Below, piece by piece: positions 36,380 to 47,238 of a stretch of 64,000 bases of DNA. The first letter of the stretch is position 1, and every line of letters starts with the position of its first letter. Under the pieces are notes generated by a model. It was not told where the DNA came from. It made no database searches and worked only from the letters and a program-made list of their open reading frames with translations. Origin of the DNA: Hansschlegelia beijingensis (lineage in GTDB: Bacteria > Pseudomonadota > Alphaproteobacteria > Rhizobiales > Methylopilaceae); NCBI RefSeq assembly GCF_014196425.1, contig NZ_JACIDR010000001.1:372001-436000 (forward strand), in the 5' to 3' direction. A program made the translations under genes and the position numbers.

Positions 36380-39022
36380 TCATGCCCCGTCGCCGACGCT
36401 CAGCAACGCGACCGGCAGGCTGAGCGCGTCAGCCAAGGAGATCTTGGCCTGAAGCGCGACCTTGCGGCCCGAGAACAGCTCCGTCGCCGATCGGCCGACA
36501 AGCTCCGATGGAAGCGTGACGTGGCATTCGCGCAACAGTTCGGGTTTAGCCACAAGGCTCGGGAACGAAGTCTGCTTATCGTAAAGGTTGCGGAGGCCGA
36601 CCACGCACACGGCTTCCCCGTTGAGCGTCCGCGCGAAAGCCACCACGTCGTCGGCGTTCCCTCCCTCGGCCTTGAGCGGGGTGTAGGCCCCGTCGGCGAA
36701 CAGCGCGGCGCGCTTGCGGCGCTCGGCCAACACGGTGCTGATCAGGGCCTGCTTCACCGCGCCGTCCCGCCAATGCTCCGCCGCCTCGAGCACGGTCTCG
36801 CCGCGGGCGAGGGAGGCCTCGCGCGCCGGGTAGTCGACCGGGCGGCGGTTGTCGGGATCGACCAGAGTAAGGTCCCAGTACTCCGTCCCCTGATAGGTGT
36901 CGGGCACGCCGGGGACGGTGAGCTTCAGCAGGATCTGGAGCAGGCCGTTCGCCGCGCCGGCGAGACCGATGCGGTCGGCGAAGGCGGCGATCTCCGCCCG
37001 CAGCGGCAGGCCGGGCTCGGTCAGGAGGCGCGTCAGGAGCTCGCGCGCGGCCGTTTCGTAGGGCTCGTTTTGCTTGCTCCAGTCGGTGGCGAGCTTCGCC
37101 TCGCGCATGGCCTTCTCCTGCCAAGCCACGAGCCGTTCGGCGAAAGCCTTGCAGCCTTCGAGATCGTCGGGCGCGAGATCATGCGGCCATGCCCCGACGA
37201 GCGTCTGGTAGAGGATGGCCTCATCGCCGGGCGCGGGCGCGGCCTCGCTCCGCAGCGGCTCGGCGGCCGCGCGCCAGCGGGTGACGGCCTCCGCCCAGTC
37301 CTCCGGGATCTCGCTCAGCACCGCCACCCGCGCGCGGACGTCTTCGCCGCGCTTGTGGTCGTGCGTCGCGGTGGTCAGCATGGCGCGCGGGAAGCTCTTG
37401 GCCCGGGCGATCATCTTGTCGTGGAAGGTCTCGACGCTGATCGAGAAGGTCGCGACGTCGAAGCCGACGTCGGTGCGCGAGATCAGGCGGCCGTAGCGGT
37501 AGAAGGCGGTGTCCTCGACCGCCTTGGCGGCCACCGGCGCCGACAGCTGCTGGAAGCGCTGGATCGCGCGGTCGCGCAGATAGAGCTGGTCGGCGGGGCC
37601 GACCTCGCCGCCGAGCCATTTGTCGAGCAGGTCCAGCACCGGCGCGTCGGCCGGCAGGATCGTCTGCCGGGCCTTCTCCAGCGCGCGGCCGAACAGCTCC
37701 TTGTCGGCCTCGGTGCGGCCGGTCGCGGCGGAGGCGTAGGTCCGGTAGGCGGGAAAATGCACCAGCAGCTCGGTCAGCGCGCGCCGGATGGCGGCGCGGG
37801 GCGTGTCGCGGGTGTGGTAGTCGAGCCGCGCCACGGCGTGCAGCGCGTTGGTCGCCTGGTCGAGCTGCGCGGAGAAGGATCGGTCGAGGATCTCGCGGCG
37901 GGCGATCTCCTCCTCGGCGTGGAAGTCCGGCGAACGGCCGCTGATCTCGGCCCAGAAGGCGCCGAGCTTCTCCTCGCCGCGCGGGTCGTGCAGCAGGGCG
38001 CTCACGTCGTCCATGAAGTCGTAGCCGCTGGCGCCGTCGACCTTCCAGTCGGCCGGCAGGCGCTCGCCGGGGCCGAGGATCTTCTCGACGACCAGATAGG
38101 CGGGCTGCCTGGCGAGCTCACCGGGCCGTTCGCGCTGCGCCTCCTCGAGATGCTCCCGAAGGTTGCGCGCATAGAGCTTCGGGTCCGCCAGACCGTCGAT
38201 GTGGTCGACGCGGAAGCCGTCGATCAGCCCTTCCGCATAGAGCCGCAGCAGAAGCTCGTGGGTGGCCTCGAACACGGCGGGATCGGAGATCCTGAGGCCC
38301 GCGAGTTCGTTCACGTCGAAGAAGCGCCGCCAGTTGATCTCGTCGCCCGCCACCGTCCAGGAGGCGAGGCGGAAGTTCTGCTTCTCGAGCAGCGCGTGGA
38401 GCAGGGCCTCGCCCTCGGGCGTGGTCCCGTCATAGGCCTCGAGGCCGTTCGCCTCGATCTCGAGCCGGTCCTGCGGCCGAAGCGGGAACAGGTGGTCGGC
38501 GTAGCGCAGCGTCAGCCCGCCGCGCCGGCCCTCGCGGGTGATCTTGAGCTCGCCGGACCGCAGCGCCTCGCCATAGGACATGCCGAGCGTCGGCAGCAGG
38601 ATCTTGCCGTCGAGCGCGGGGTCGGCCGGCTCCCAGTCGATGTCGAAGAAATGGCCGAAGCGGCTCCCGCGGCCATAGGCCAGCACGTCGAGCCACCAGG
38701 CGTTGTCGTCGCGCCCCACCGCCATGTGGTTCGGGACGATGTCGACGATCATCCCGAGCCCTTCCGCGCGCAGCGCGGCGACCAGGGCGCGGAAGCCCTC
38801 CTCGCCGCCGAGCTCGGGATTGACGGTGGTCGGGTCGACCACGTCGTAGCCGTGCATCGAACCGGCGCGCGCGGTCAGGATCGGCGACGAGTAGAGGTGG
38901 CTGATCCCGAGCTTGCGCAGATAGGGGACGAGCGGAATGGCCGCCTGGAACGGAAAGTCCTTGTGGAACTGCATCCGCATGGTGGCGCGAGGGGGGTAGG
39001 CGGGCGCCTGCGCTTGCGTCAC
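36380..39022 (-). CDS. treY: Malto-oligosyltrehalose synthase
   Basis: Intramolecular transglucosylase (GH13) that converts the reducing-end maltose unit of alpha-glucan to a trehalosyl end, the first step of the TreY/TreZ route. It has 880 residues, slightly longer than many. Motifs are LRKLGISHLYSSPILTARAGSMHGYDV, IVDIVPNHMAVGRDD, GFRVDHIDGLADPK (nucleophile Asp), YLVVEKILGPGERLP (acid/base Glu), TATHDHKRGEDVRAR (Asp) and VPGVPDTYQGTEYWDLTLVDPDNR. The start is GTG 39022, overlapping the malQ stop as GTGA. TreZ is encoded two genes upstream in the same operon. Confidence 0.96.
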   Translation of the reverse strand: MTQAQAPAYPPRATMRMQFHKDFPFQAAIPLVPYLRKLGISHLYSSPILTARAGSMHGYDVVDPTTVNPELGGEEGFRALVAALRAEGLGMIVDIVPNHMAVGRDDNAWWLDVLAYGRGSRFGHFFDIDWEPADPALDGKILLPTLGMSYGEALRSGELKITREGRRGGLTLRYADHLFPLRPQDRLEIEANGLEAYDGTTPEGEALLHALLEKQNFRLASWTVAGDEINWRRFFDVNELAGLRISDPAVFEATHELLLRLYAEGLIDGFRVDHIDGLADPKLYARNLREHLEEAQRERPGELARQPAYLVVEKILGPGERLPADWKVDGASGYDFMDDVSALLHDPRGEEKLGAFWAEISGRSPDFHAEEEIARREILDRSFSAQLDQATNALHAVARLDYHTRDTPRAAIRRALTELLVHFPAYRTYASAATGRTEADKELFGRALEKARQTILPADAPVLDLLDKWLGGEVGPADQLYLRDRAIQRFQQLSAPVAAKAVEDTAFYRYGRLISRTDVGFDVATFSISVETFHDKMIARAKSFPRAMLTTATHDHKRGEDVRARVAVLSEIPEDWAEAVTRWRAAAEPLRSEAAPAPGDEAILYQTLVGAWPHDLAPDDLEGCKAFAERLVAWQEKAMREAKLATDWSKQNEPYETAARELLTRLLTEPGLPLRAEIAAFADRIGLAGAANGLLQILLKLTVPGVPDTYQGTEYWDLTLVDPDNRRPVDYPAREASLARGETVLEAAEHWRDGAVKQALISTVLAERRKRAALFADGAYTPLKAEGGNADDVVAFARTLNGEAVCVVGLRNLYDKQTSFPSLVAKPELLRECHVTLPSELVGRSATELFSGRKVALQAKISLADALSLPVALLSVGDGA

Positions 39023-41106
39023 GAGGAACGTCTCCTGTCGAGGGCCGAGAGGCGGCCGGCGGCGTCGGGTTCGGCCAGCAGTTGCGGCGCAGGCGCGGGC
39101 AGGCGCCGCCGCCAGTTGGGATGTTCGTCGAGCGTGCCCGGCAGGTTCGGCTGCTCGGTCTGGCCGAGCGCGTCCTCGAGCGGGAGCAGCACCAGCCGCG
39201 ACGGCGTGGCGCTCAGGAACCGGATCGCGGCGTCCACCACCGGGCCGGTGTCGTCAGGCGCGGGCGGCTCGCCTTCGGCCGCGCCCGCCTCGCGGAAGGT
39301 CGCCCATAGCAGCGGCCGATCCGTGGCGCGCTGGGCGGCGGCGCCCGCCTCGTCGTCGCCGAACTGGTCGCCGGGGATCGAGGCCTTGAGCTTGATGTCG
39401 GCGCCGGACCACCAGCCGGCCGTGGTCGGCAGGTCATGGGTGGTGCTCATCGCGAGCGCCTCGGGCGGATAGGCGCTGGGGGCGAAGAAGCGCCGCTCGT
39501 CCCGTTCGAACTGCAGCACGCGCATGCCCGCCACCCCGGCCTCCGCCAGACGCTCGCGAAAACCCTCCGGCACGGTGCCGAGATCCTCGCCGACCACCAC
39601 GGCGCCGTGGCGGTGGGACTCGAGCGCGATCAGCCTGAGCATGTCGTCGAGCGGCAGGCTGAGATAGGCGCCCTCCGTGGCGCGCGCGCCGTCGGGCGCC
39701 ATCCACAGCCGGGTGAGCCCCATGACGTGGTCGATCCGCACGCCGCCGGCGTGCCGCATGCAGGCGCGCAGCGTCGCCAGGAAGGGCGCGAAGCCTGTCG
39801 CCCTGAGCGCGAGCGGCGAGAAGGTCGCGAGCCCCCAGGACTGGCCGTTCGGATTGAACAGATCCGGCGGAGAGCCGACCGAAAGGCCGACCAGCACGTC
39901 CCTGTGCCGGCTCCAGGCGTGGCTGCCGCCGGCGTCCATGCCGACCGCGAGGTCAGAGATCAGGCCGATCGACATGCCGGAATCGCGCGCGGCCTTCTGG
40001 GCGGCGGCGAGCGAGCGGTCCGCGATCCACTGCATGAAGCTGTGGAAGTCGACCTCGCCGGCCGCCCGCGCCGCGAACGCCGCGACTTCCGGGCTGTCGG
40101 GATCGCGCAGCGGCTCGGGCCATGAGCGCCAGTCCCACTGCGAGGGATCGGCGCCGAAACGCTCGGCGTGCAGCGCCTCGAAGCGCGCGTGCTGCTCCAG
40201 CAACTCCCCGCCTTCCTTGCGGAAGGCCGCGAAATCGAGCGCGAGGCGGCCGCCCGGCTGCTGCGCCTGATCGAAGGCGCGGAAGCTCTCGAACAGGGTG
40301 CGCAGCGTGGCGAGCTTGGCGGCGGCGGCCGTCGGCCAGTCGATCAGACCCGCGCCTTCGCCGGCGCGCCGCGTGTCGCCGACGCCCGAAGCCTCGATGG
40401 CCTCCGCGACCCGGTCCTCGCCGAACAGGAACTCCGGGTCGGCGTTGAGCGGATTGAGGAACAGGCGGCTCGACGGCGAATAGGGCCCGAAATGGTGCGG
40501 ATCGGCGCTGAAGCCGGCATGCAGCGGGCTCAGCGCGAGCGCGTCCGCTCCCGCGCGGCCGAGCGTGTCGGCGAGCGCCGCGACGCCGCCCATGTCGCCG
40601 ATGCCGCCGTCGCCGCGGCGCGGCAGGCCGTAGACCTGCGCCGCCACGCCCCACATCCGGCGGCCGCCGCCGGCGTCGAGGATGCTCCTGCCACAGGTGG
40701 GCGCGGCCGCGATCGTCACGACCTGGTCGCCGACTTCGAGGCGGTGATAGCCGGGCTCCAGGACCGGGCGCATCAGGGCGAGCCCGCCCGGGGCCTCGCC
40801 GAGCGTCAGGTCGAAGGTCGCGCCGTCCTCGCGCACGAAGCGGGCGGGCGCGTTCGGCCGGGCCTTCAGGGCGAAGGACTGGCCGACGGGGGCGGTGACG
40901 AGCGGCTCGGGGGTCCGGTCGATCTGGTCGAGCCGGTTCAGCGAGTCCTGCGCGTCGGCGTCCGTCCCGCAGGGAAGGTCCATCGCGTCCAGCAGACGGC
41001 GCAGCGCGTCCGGCGCGACGGTCTGTTGCTCCCCTGCCTGATCCGTCCAGTCGACCGCGAAGCCGACGCGGGTGGCGACCTTGCTAACGAGATCGTCCTT
41101 GCTCAA
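39019..41106 (-). CDS. malQ: 4-alpha-glucanotransferase (amylomaltase)
   Basis: GH77 disproportionating enzyme that rearranges malto-oligosaccharides; 695 residues including an N-terminal beta-rich extension (about 1–150) found in proteobacterial MalQ. Motifs are YGLPRRGDGGIGDMGGVAALA, GLISDLAVGMDAGGSHAW, the catalytic RIDHVMGLTRLW (Asp), VVGEDLGTVPEGFRERL (Glu) and STTHDLPTTAGWW (Asp). It overlaps treY (downstream) and treZ (upstream) by 4 bp each. It sits between the two trehalose-forming enzymes and probably lengthens short maltodextrins so TreY can act on them. Confidence 0.95.
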   Translation of the reverse strand: MSKDDLVSKVATRVGFAVDWTDQAGEQQTVAPDALRRLLDAMDLPCGTDADAQDSLNRLDQIDRTPEPLVTAPVGQSFALKARPNAPARFVREDGATFDLTLGEAPGGLALMRPVLEPGYHRLEVGDQVVTIAAAPTCGRSILDAGGGRRMWGVAAQVYGLPRRGDGGIGDMGGVAALADTLGRAGADALALSPLHAGFSADPHHFGPYSPSSRLFLNPLNADPEFLFGEDRVAEAIEASGVGDTRRAGEGAGLIDWPTAAAAKLATLRTLFESFRAFDQAQQPGGRLALDFAAFRKEGGELLEQHARFEALHAERFGADPSQWDWRSWPEPLRDPDSPEVAAFAARAAGEVDFHSFMQWIADRSLAAAQKAARDSGMSIGLISDLAVGMDAGGSHAWSRHRDVLVGLSVGSPPDLFNPNGQSWGLATFSPLALRATGFAPFLATLRACMRHAGGVRIDHVMGLTRLWMAPDGARATEGAYLSLPLDDMLRLIALESHRHGAVVVGEDLGTVPEGFRERLAEAGVAGMRVLQFERDERRFFAPSAYPPEALAMSTTHDLPTTAGWWSGADIKLKASIPGDQFGDDEAGAAAQRATDRPLLWATFREAGAAEGEPPAPDDTGPVVDAAIRFLSATPSRLVLLPLEDALGQTEQPNLPGTLDEHPNWRRRLPAPAPQLLAEPDAAGRLSALDRRRSS

Positions 41107-42857
41107 GCGGCGCGCTCCAACAACGCTACGGTCGTGTAGCCGGGCAGCGTTCCGGCCGCGGCGGCCTCGGCGGCGCCGGAGGACGATTCAAACAGCACGG
41201 GTCCGGCGAGACCGGACGCCGCGATCGAAGCATCGGCGAGGTTCACCGCGATGGTGAGCACGGCCCCGTCCTCCGCCTTCCAGCGCGAGACGACGGCCTT
41301 GGGTCCGATCACCTCGGCGCCCGCCGGGGCGAAGCCGGGAAGGCGGGGCGTTATCTCGGCGGCGCGCAGCGACAGCAGGCGCCGGAACAACGCCGTTCGG
41401 GCCTCCGCCCGCTGCGGGTGCGGCTCGGGGATCGAGGCCTCGAAGGTCTCGACCGCGTTCGGGTCCGGCACCTCGGCGCCCGCGAAGGCGGCGAACTTGG
41501 CGAACTCCTTCCGCCGGCCCTCCCGGACCGCGTCGGCCAGGTCGCCATGATGGTCGGTGAAAAACAGGAAGGGGGTCTCGCTGGCGACCTCCTCTCCCAT
41601 GAAGATCATCGGCACCTGCGGGCACAGCAGCAGCACGGCGGTGGCGGCCTCGACGCCCTCCGGCGGGGCGAGCTTCGTCAGGCGATCGCCGAAGGCGCGG
41701 TTGCCGATCTGGTCGTGGTTCTGCAGGAAGCTGACGAAGGCGGTCGGCGGCAGATGGGCGCTCGGCGTGCCGCGCGGCTTGCCGCCCTGATGCGGCGAGG
41801 GATCGCCCTGGTAGACGAAGCCCTCCTGCAGCGTGCGGGCGAGCTTGCCGGCCGTGTCGTGGGCGAAGTCTTCGTAATAGCCCTCGTGCTCTCCCGTCAG
41901 CAGCACATGGAAGACGTGGTGGAAGTCGTCGTTCCACTGCGCGTCCACCTCGCCGGCGAGGTGGCTCTGCTCGTTGAACTCGTTCTCGAGGATGAGGTGG
42001 ACGTAGCGGCCGTCCTGCTCGGCTTCGCGCACGGCGCGCGCAGTCTCGTCGATCCAGTCCTGCTCGGAGATCGCGTGGACGGCGTCCATGCGCAGGCCGT
42101 CGAAGCGATACTCCTGGAGCCAGAACAGCATGTTCTCGGTGAAGTAGCTGCGCACCTCCGGGAGCCGGAAGTCGATCGCGCCGCCCCAGGGGGTCTGGAG
42201 GTCGTCCCGGAACATCGGCGGCGCATAGGCGCCGATGTAGTTCCCGTCCGGGCCGAAGTGGTTGTAGACCACGTCGAGGATCATCATCAGGCCGAGCTCG
42301 TGGGCGCGGTCGACCAGCGCCTTGAGCTCCTCCGGCGTGCCGTAGGCAGCGTCCGGCGCATAGGGCAGCACGCCGTCATAGCCCCAGTTCCGGGTCCCGG
42401 GAAAATCCGCGATCGGCATCAGCTCGATCGCCGTCACGCCGAGCTCGGCGAGCAGGGGCAGGGCTTCCGCCACGCCGACGAAGCCCCCGAAGCAGCCGAC
42501 ATGCAGCTCGTACACGACGGCTTCCTGCCAGGGCCGGCCGCGCCAGTCGCCCGATCGCCAGGAATAGGCCTTCGGGTCGACCACCACGCTCCAGCCATGC
42601 ACGTCGCCGTCCTGGAAGCGCGAAGCCGGGTCCGGGACCGTCAGCCCGTCCGGCAGATGGAAGCGGTAGCGGGCGCCGGCCGGAACCTCGACCGTCTTGC
42701 TGAACCAGCCCCCGTCCTCGGGATCCATCAGGATCGGATCGCGGTCGCGGATCTCGAGCCGGACCTCCGGATGCGCGGGCGCCCAGAAGCGGAACGTCGC
42801 GCGGCCATCGGAAAAGGCCGCGCCGAAAGGCAGGCGGCGTTCGAACACGGAGGGCAA
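41103..42857 (-). CDS. treZ: Malto-oligosyltrehalose trehalohydrolase
   Basis: GH13 enzyme that releases trehalose from the malto-oligosyltrehalose made by TreY; 584 residues. An N-terminal carbohydrate-binding-like domain (RLPFGAAFSDGRATFRFWAP) precedes the barrel. The barrel shows ELHVGCFGGFVGVAEALPLLAELGVTAIELMP, LGLMMILDVVYNHFGPDGNYI, the nucleophile GLRMDAVHAI, acid/base LILENEFNE and VSFLQNHDQIGNRAFG. The start is TTG 42857, 4 bp after the glgX stop; it overlaps malQ by 4 bp. No ATG gives the expected N-terminus. Confidence 0.95.
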   Translation of the reverse strand: MPSVFERRLPFGAAFSDGRATFRFWAPAHPEVRLEIRDRDPILMDPEDGGWFSKTVEVPAGARYRFHLPDGLTVPDPASRFQDGDVHGWSVVVDPKAYSWRSGDWRGRPWQEAVVYELHVGCFGGFVGVAEALPLLAELGVTAIELMPIADFPGTRNWGYDGVLPYAPDAAYGTPEELKALVDRAHELGLMMILDVVYNHFGPDGNYIGAYAPPMFRDDLQTPWGGAIDFRLPEVRSYFTENMLFWLQEYRFDGLRMDAVHAISEQDWIDETARAVREAEQDGRYVHLILENEFNEQSHLAGEVDAQWNDDFHHVFHVLLTGEHEGYYEDFAHDTAGKLARTLQEGFVYQGDPSPHQGGKPRGTPSAHLPPTAFVSFLQNHDQIGNRAFGDRLTKLAPPEGVEAATAVLLLCPQVPMIFMGEEVASETPFLFFTDHHGDLADAVREGRRKEFAKFAAFAGAEVPDPNAVETFEASIPEPHPQRAEARTALFRRLLSLRAAEITPRLPGFAPAGAEVIGPKAVVSRWKAEDGAVLTIAVNLADASIAASGLAGPVLFESSSGAAEAAAAGTLPGYTTVALLERAA

Positions 42858-42861
42858 AAAG

Positions 42862-44988
42862 CTAAGCTCCCGATGGGCCGGACGGGGATCCCGGCTCTGG
42901 CGAGGGGACGAGGGAAAGGCCGAGCACCGCGCTTTTCGCCGCGACCTGCACCACCTCGCGATCGACGACGCGCTCAGGCGCGTCGGGCCGGGCGCTGTCG
43001 ATCAGGAGAAAGGTGGGCAGGCCCGGAGAGGGCAGCCGGAACGCGCGGTCCTTGTCGGTCGGATTGAGCATGAGAGTGAGAATGGGCGTCGAGCCGTCCT
43101 CGCGGCGCTCGGCGCGGCGGAGCGTCAACGTTCGCTCCGCAGGGTCGTTCCAGGCCTCCGCGCTGATTGGCTCGCCGTGCTCGTCGAACCACGCGATGTC
43201 GAGCACGCCCGGCGCCGGCTCCTCCCGCCCGTGCAGGAAATTCTTCGAGCGGAGAACCGGCTGCGCTTTGCGGAGCGCGATCAGACGGGCGACGAAGGCC
43301 GTCAGGGCCGCGCCCTCGTCCTCCTCGGCGAGCGTCCAGTCGATCCACGAAATCTCGTTGTCCTGCGCGTAGGCGTTGTTGTTGCCCCGCTGGCTGCGGC
43401 CGAACTCGTCGCCCGCCAGCAGCATGGGCGTGCCGTTGGCGAAGATCGTGGTGGTGAGCATGGCGCGCGCCACACGGCCTCTGATCGTCCGGATGATGGG
43501 GTCGAAGGTCGGGCCCTCGACGCCCCAGTTCGCCGAATAGTTCTCGTGGTGGCCGTCGCGGTTCTCCTCGCCGTTGGCGTGGTTGTGTCGCGCGACGTAG
43601 GAGGTCGCGTCGGCCAGCGTGTAGCCGTCATGCGAGGCGACGTAGTTGATCGAGGCCCACGGCTTCCTCGAACGGCGGTCGAACAGGTCGCTGGAGCCGG
43701 CGAGCCGCGCGGCGAGCTCGGGGCGCTGGCCGCCGTCGCCGCGCCAGAAGCGGCGCACGCTGTCCCGGAACCTGTCGTTCCATTCCGCGAAGCCCGGCGG
43801 GTGGTGGCCGAGCTGGTAGCCGCCCGGACCGATGTCCCACGGTTCCGAGATCAGCTTGACCCGGGCGAGGGTCGGATCCTGCCGCAACGCGTCGAAGAAG
43901 CCCGAGCCGGGATCGAAGCCATGGGCCTCGCGGCCGAGCGTCACCCCGAGGTCGAAGCGGAACCCGTCGACGTGGTAGGCCTCAACCCAGTACCGCAAGC
44001 TGTCCATGACCACCTGAAGCACCCGGGGGTGCGAAAGGTTCACGGTGTTGCCGGTGCCGGTGTCGTTTACGCAGTAGCGCGGCTCGCCCTCGATCAGCCG
44101 GTAGTAGCTGGCGTTGTCGAGTCCGCGGAACGACAGGGTGGGACCGAGCTCGCTGCCCTCGGCGGTGTGGTTGTAGACGACGTCGAGGATGACCTCGAGG
44201 CCGGCCGCGTGCAGCCGGCGAATCGCAACCTTGAGCTCGTTCAGCGAGCCGTCGGAAAGATACCGGGCCTCGGGCGCGAAGAAGCCGAGCGTGTTGTAGC
44301 CCCAGTAGTTCCTCAGGCCTTTCTCGACGAGCACGCGGTCCTGCAGGAAGGCGTGGATCGGCAGAAGCTCGATCGCGGTGACGCCCAGCCGCTTGTAGTG
44401 CTCGATCATCGGCGGGCTCGCCAGCGCCGCGAAGGTGCCGCGCTCGTGGGCGCGGATGTCCTGGCGCAGCATCGTCAGGCCGCGGACATGCGCCTCGTAG
44501 ATGACGGTGTCGCTCCACGGCGTGTTGGGCGGCCGGTCGTCTCCCCAGTTGAAGACGTCGTCGGTCACCACCGCCTTCGGCATCGCGGGCGCGCTGTCCC
44601 GCCGGTCCATGGTCAGGTCGGCGCGCGGGCTGTGCAGGCGGTAGCCGTAGAGCGCGTCGGACCAGCGCACCTCGCCCGCGATCTGCTTGGCGTAGGGGTC
44701 GAGCAGCAGCTTGTGCGGGTTGAAGCGGTGCCCGTCCTGCGGCTCGTAGGGGCCGTGCGCGCGGAAACCGTAGAGCAGTCCTGCGCGGGCGTCGGGCAGA
44801 TAGCCGTGGAAGACCTCGTCGGTCTTCTCCGGCAGGGGCATCCGGGCGATCTCCCGGCGCCCCGAGGGGTCGAAAAGGCAGAGGTCGATCTGCTCGGCGT
44901 GCGCGGAGAACACCGCGAAGTTCACGCCGAGCCCGTCCCAGGTCGCCCCGAGCGGGTAAGGCGAGCCGGGCTCCAGGACCCCGCTCAC
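42862..44988 (-). CDS. glgX: Glycogen debranching enzyme (isoamylase type), copy 1
   Basis: GH13 enzyme that hydrolyses alpha-1,6 branches of phosphorylase-limited glycogen; 708 residues. Motifs are LGATWDGLGVNFAVFSAHA (N-terminal CBM48), ELLPIHAFLQDRVLVEKGLRNYWGYNTLGFFAPE, LEVILDVVYNHTAEGSELGPTLSFRG, nucleophile GFRFDLGVTLGRE, acid/base KLISEPWDIGPGGYQLG and YVASHDGYTLAD. The start is GTG 44988 after an AGGGGGCGG purine stretch; ATG is absent. It lies 63 bp after glgB and 4 bp before treZ. A second glgX is at 53.2 kb. Confidence 0.95.
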   Translation of the reverse strand: MSGVLEPGSPYPLGATWDGLGVNFAVFSAHAEQIDLCLFDPSGRREIARMPLPEKTDEVFHGYLPDARAGLLYGFRAHGPYEPQDGHRFNPHKLLLDPYAKQIAGEVRWSDALYGYRLHSPRADLTMDRRDSAPAMPKAVVTDDVFNWGDDRPPNTPWSDTVIYEAHVRGLTMLRQDIRAHERGTFAALASPPMIEHYKRLGVTAIELLPIHAFLQDRVLVEKGLRNYWGYNTLGFFAPEARYLSDGSLNELKVAIRRLHAAGLEVILDVVYNHTAEGSELGPTLSFRGLDNASYYRLIEGEPRYCVNDTGTGNTVNLSHPRVLQVVMDSLRYWVEAYHVDGFRFDLGVTLGREAHGFDPGSGFFDALRQDPTLARVKLISEPWDIGPGGYQLGHHPPGFAEWNDRFRDSVRRFWRGDGGQRPELAARLAGSSDLFDRRSRKPWASINYVASHDGYTLADATSYVARHNHANGEENRDGHHENYSANWGVEGPTFDPIIRTIRGRVARAMLTTTIFANGTPMLLAGDEFGRSQRGNNNAYAQDNEISWIDWTLAEEDEGAALTAFVARLIALRKAQPVLRSKNFLHGREEPAPGVLDIAWFDEHGEPISAEAWNDPAERTLTLRRAERREDGSTPILTLMLNPTDKDRAFRLPSPGLPTFLLIDSARPDAPERVVDREVVQVAAKSAVLGLSLVPSPEPGSPSGPSGA

Positions 44989-45051
44989 GAGCCGCCCCCT
45001 CGGACGGCTTTCGTCCCTCTAAGAGCGGAGAACGGAGCGCTCGGCCGGCGG

Positions 45052-47238
45052 TCAGGCGGGCCTGAGCGCCACGACGCCAAGCGGCGGAAGCGTGAGGTCG
45101 AGCGCCTGCTGCTCGCCGTGGCTGGCGGCCTCGACGGTCGGGACCGCGCCCCCATTGCCGACGTTGGATCCGCCATAGATCTCCGCATCCGTGTTGATGA
45201 TCTCCCGCCAGACCCCGGCCGTCGGGACGCCGATGCGATATCCGTGCCGAGGCACGGGCGTCATGTTCGCGACGACCAGCACGGGCGGGGCGCCCGCCTC
45301 ACCGTAGCGCAAGAACGCGAACACCGAGTTGGCGCGATCGTCGCCGATCATCCAGCGGAAGCCGGCCGGCTCGGCGTCCTTGGCATGCAGGGCGCCCTCC
45401 GCCGCGTAGACGCGGTTCAGGTCGCGGATCAGGCGCTGCACGCCCGCGTGATTGGGGTTGTCGAGCGCGGGCCAGTCGAGCTGGTCGTCATGGTTCCACT
45501 CGCGCCCCTGCGCGATCTCGCCGCCCATGAACAGCAGCTTCTTTCCCGGATGGGTCCACATCAGGCCGTACAGGGCGCGCAGATTGGCGAATTTCTGCCA
45601 CGCGTCGCCCGGCATCTTGCCCAGCAGCGAGCCCTTGCCGTGCACCACCTCGTCATGGCTCAGCGGCAGCACGAACTTCTCCGAAAAGGCGTAGACCAGC
45701 CCGAAGGTGATCCCGTCATGATCGTACTGACGGTAGATCGGGTTCTGCTGCATGTAATGCAGCGTGTCGTGCATCCAGCCCATGTTCCACTTGTAGTGGA
45801 AGCCAAGTCCGTTCTCCTCGGTCGGGCGGGTGACGCCGGGCCACGCCGTCGATTCCTCCGCGATCGTCATCGCGCTCGGGACCCGCTCCCGCACCACCGC
45901 GTTCATGTGCTGGAGGAAGGCGACCGCCTCCAGGTTCTCGCGCCCGCCATACTGGTTCGGGATCCACTCGCCGGCCTTGCGGCTGTAGTCGCGGTAGAGC
46001 ATCGACGCGACGGCGTCGACGCGCAGCCCGTCGACGTGGAAGCGCTCCAGCCAGAACAGTCCGCTCGCGATCAGGAAGTTCTGCACCTCGCGGCGGCCGA
46101 AATTGTAGATCGCGGTGTTCCAGTCGATGTGGAAGCCTTCGCGCGGGTCGGCGTGCTCGTAGAGCGCTGTGCCGTCGAAGCGGTAGAGGCCGTGGCTGTC
46201 GGTCGGGAAATGCGCCGGAACCCAGTCGACCACCACGCCGATGCCGGCCGCATGCGCGGCGTCCACGAAGCGGGCGAAATCCTCGGGCGCGCCGTACCGG
46301 CCGGTCGGCGCGAACAGGCCGAGCGGCTGATAGCCCCACGAGCCGCCGAACGGATGCTCGGCCACGGGCAGCAGTTCGATATGGGTGAAGCCGAGATCGG
46401 CCACGTAGGGGATGAGCTTCTCGATCGCGAAGCTCCAGTCGACCTCGCGACCGTTAGGCTTCATCCACGAGCCGAGATGAACCTCATAGAAGCTGAGCGG
46501 CGCCTCCGGCGCCTGGCGCTCGCCCCGTCGCGCCATCCACTCGTGGTCCGTCCAGGCGTAGGGCTCAGCGGACGCCACGATCGAGGCGGTGCCGGGCGCC
46601 TTCTCGGCGGAGCGGGCGATCGGGTCGGCCTTGTCGGGCAGCCGCGAGCCGTCGGGGCCGATCAGCGCGAACTTGTAACGCTCGCCGGGCCTCAGCCGCG
46701 GAACGAAGATCTCCCAAACGCCGGAAGGCAGACGGCGGCGCATGCCGTGCCGGCGGCTGTCCCAGGAGTTGAAGTCGCCGATGACCGAGACGCGCCGGGC
46801 GTTGGGCGCCCAGACCGCGAAGCGCACGCCCTCGACGCCGTCGATGGTCATCGGGTTGGCGCCGAGCGCGGAGGCGAGCTCGAAGTGCCGGGATTCGCCA
46901 AGCAGATGGAGGTCGAGGTCGCCGAGCAGGAGCCCGAACGAATACGGGTCCTCGGTTTCCTGAACGCCGCCCGGCCATTCGATCCTCAGCAGATAGGGAT
47001 CGACGCCGGAGATCGGGCCCTCGAACACGCCAGTGCCCTCGATCTCGCGCAGGACGCCGAGCGGCCGACGATCATCGCGCGACACGACCTCGACGGAAGC
47101 CGCGCCCGGCAGGACGGCGCGCACATAGGGTCCGTCGCCGTCGTCACGCCGGCCGAGCGCTCCGAAGGGATCGCCGTGCGTTCCATCGGCGAGCGCCGCC
47201 AGGGCGCCGGAGTTGAGCGACGTCGTCGCCACGCTCAT
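45052..47238 (-). CDS. glgB: 1,4-alpha-glucan branching enzyme
   Basis: Introduces alpha-1,6 branches in glycogen made by GlgA or GlgE; 728 residues, GH13. Two N-terminal CBM48-like modules (about 20–110 and 125–220, the second containing [21 protein letters not shown]) precede the barrel. The barrel has [41 protein letters not shown], nucleophile [17 protein letters not shown], acid/base [30 protein letters not shown], and [13 protein letters not shown]. The ATG overlaps the stop of the treS–kinase fusion by 4 bp. Confidence 0.97.
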   Translation of the reverse strand: MSVATTSLNSGALAALADGTHGDPFGALGRRDDGDGPYVRAVLPGAASVEVVSRDDRRPLGVLREIEGTGVFEGPISGVDPYLLRIEWPGGVQETEDPYSFGLLLGDLDLHLLGESRHFELASALGANPMTIDGVEGVRFAVWAPNARRVSVIGDFNSWDSRRHGMRRRLPSGVWEIFVPRLRPGERYKFALIGPDGSRLPDKADPIARSAEKAPGTASIVASAEPYAWTDHEWMARRGERQAPEAPLSFYEVHLGSWMKPNGREVDWSFAIEKLIPYVADLGFTHIELLPVAEHPFGGSWGYQPLGLFAPTGRYGAPEDFARFVDAAHAAGIGVVVDWVPAHFPTDSHGLYRFDGTALYEHADPREGFHIDWNTAIYNFGRREVQNFLIASGLFWLERFHVDGLRVDAVASMLYRDYSRKAGEWIPNQYGGRENLEAVAFLQHMNAVVRERVPSAMTIAEESTAWPGVTRPTEENGLGFHYKWNMGWMHDTLHYMQQNPIYRQYDHDGITFGLVYAFSEKFVLPLSHDEVVHGKGSLLGKMPGDAWQKFANLRALYGLMWTHPGKKLLFMGGEIAQGREWNHDDQLDWPALDNPNHAGVQRLIRDLNRVYAAEGALHAKDAEPAGFRWMIGDDRANSVFAFLRYGEAGAPPVLVVANMTPVPRHGYRIGVPTAGVWREIINTDAEIYGGSNVGNGGAVPTVEAASHGEQQALDLTLPPLGVVALRPA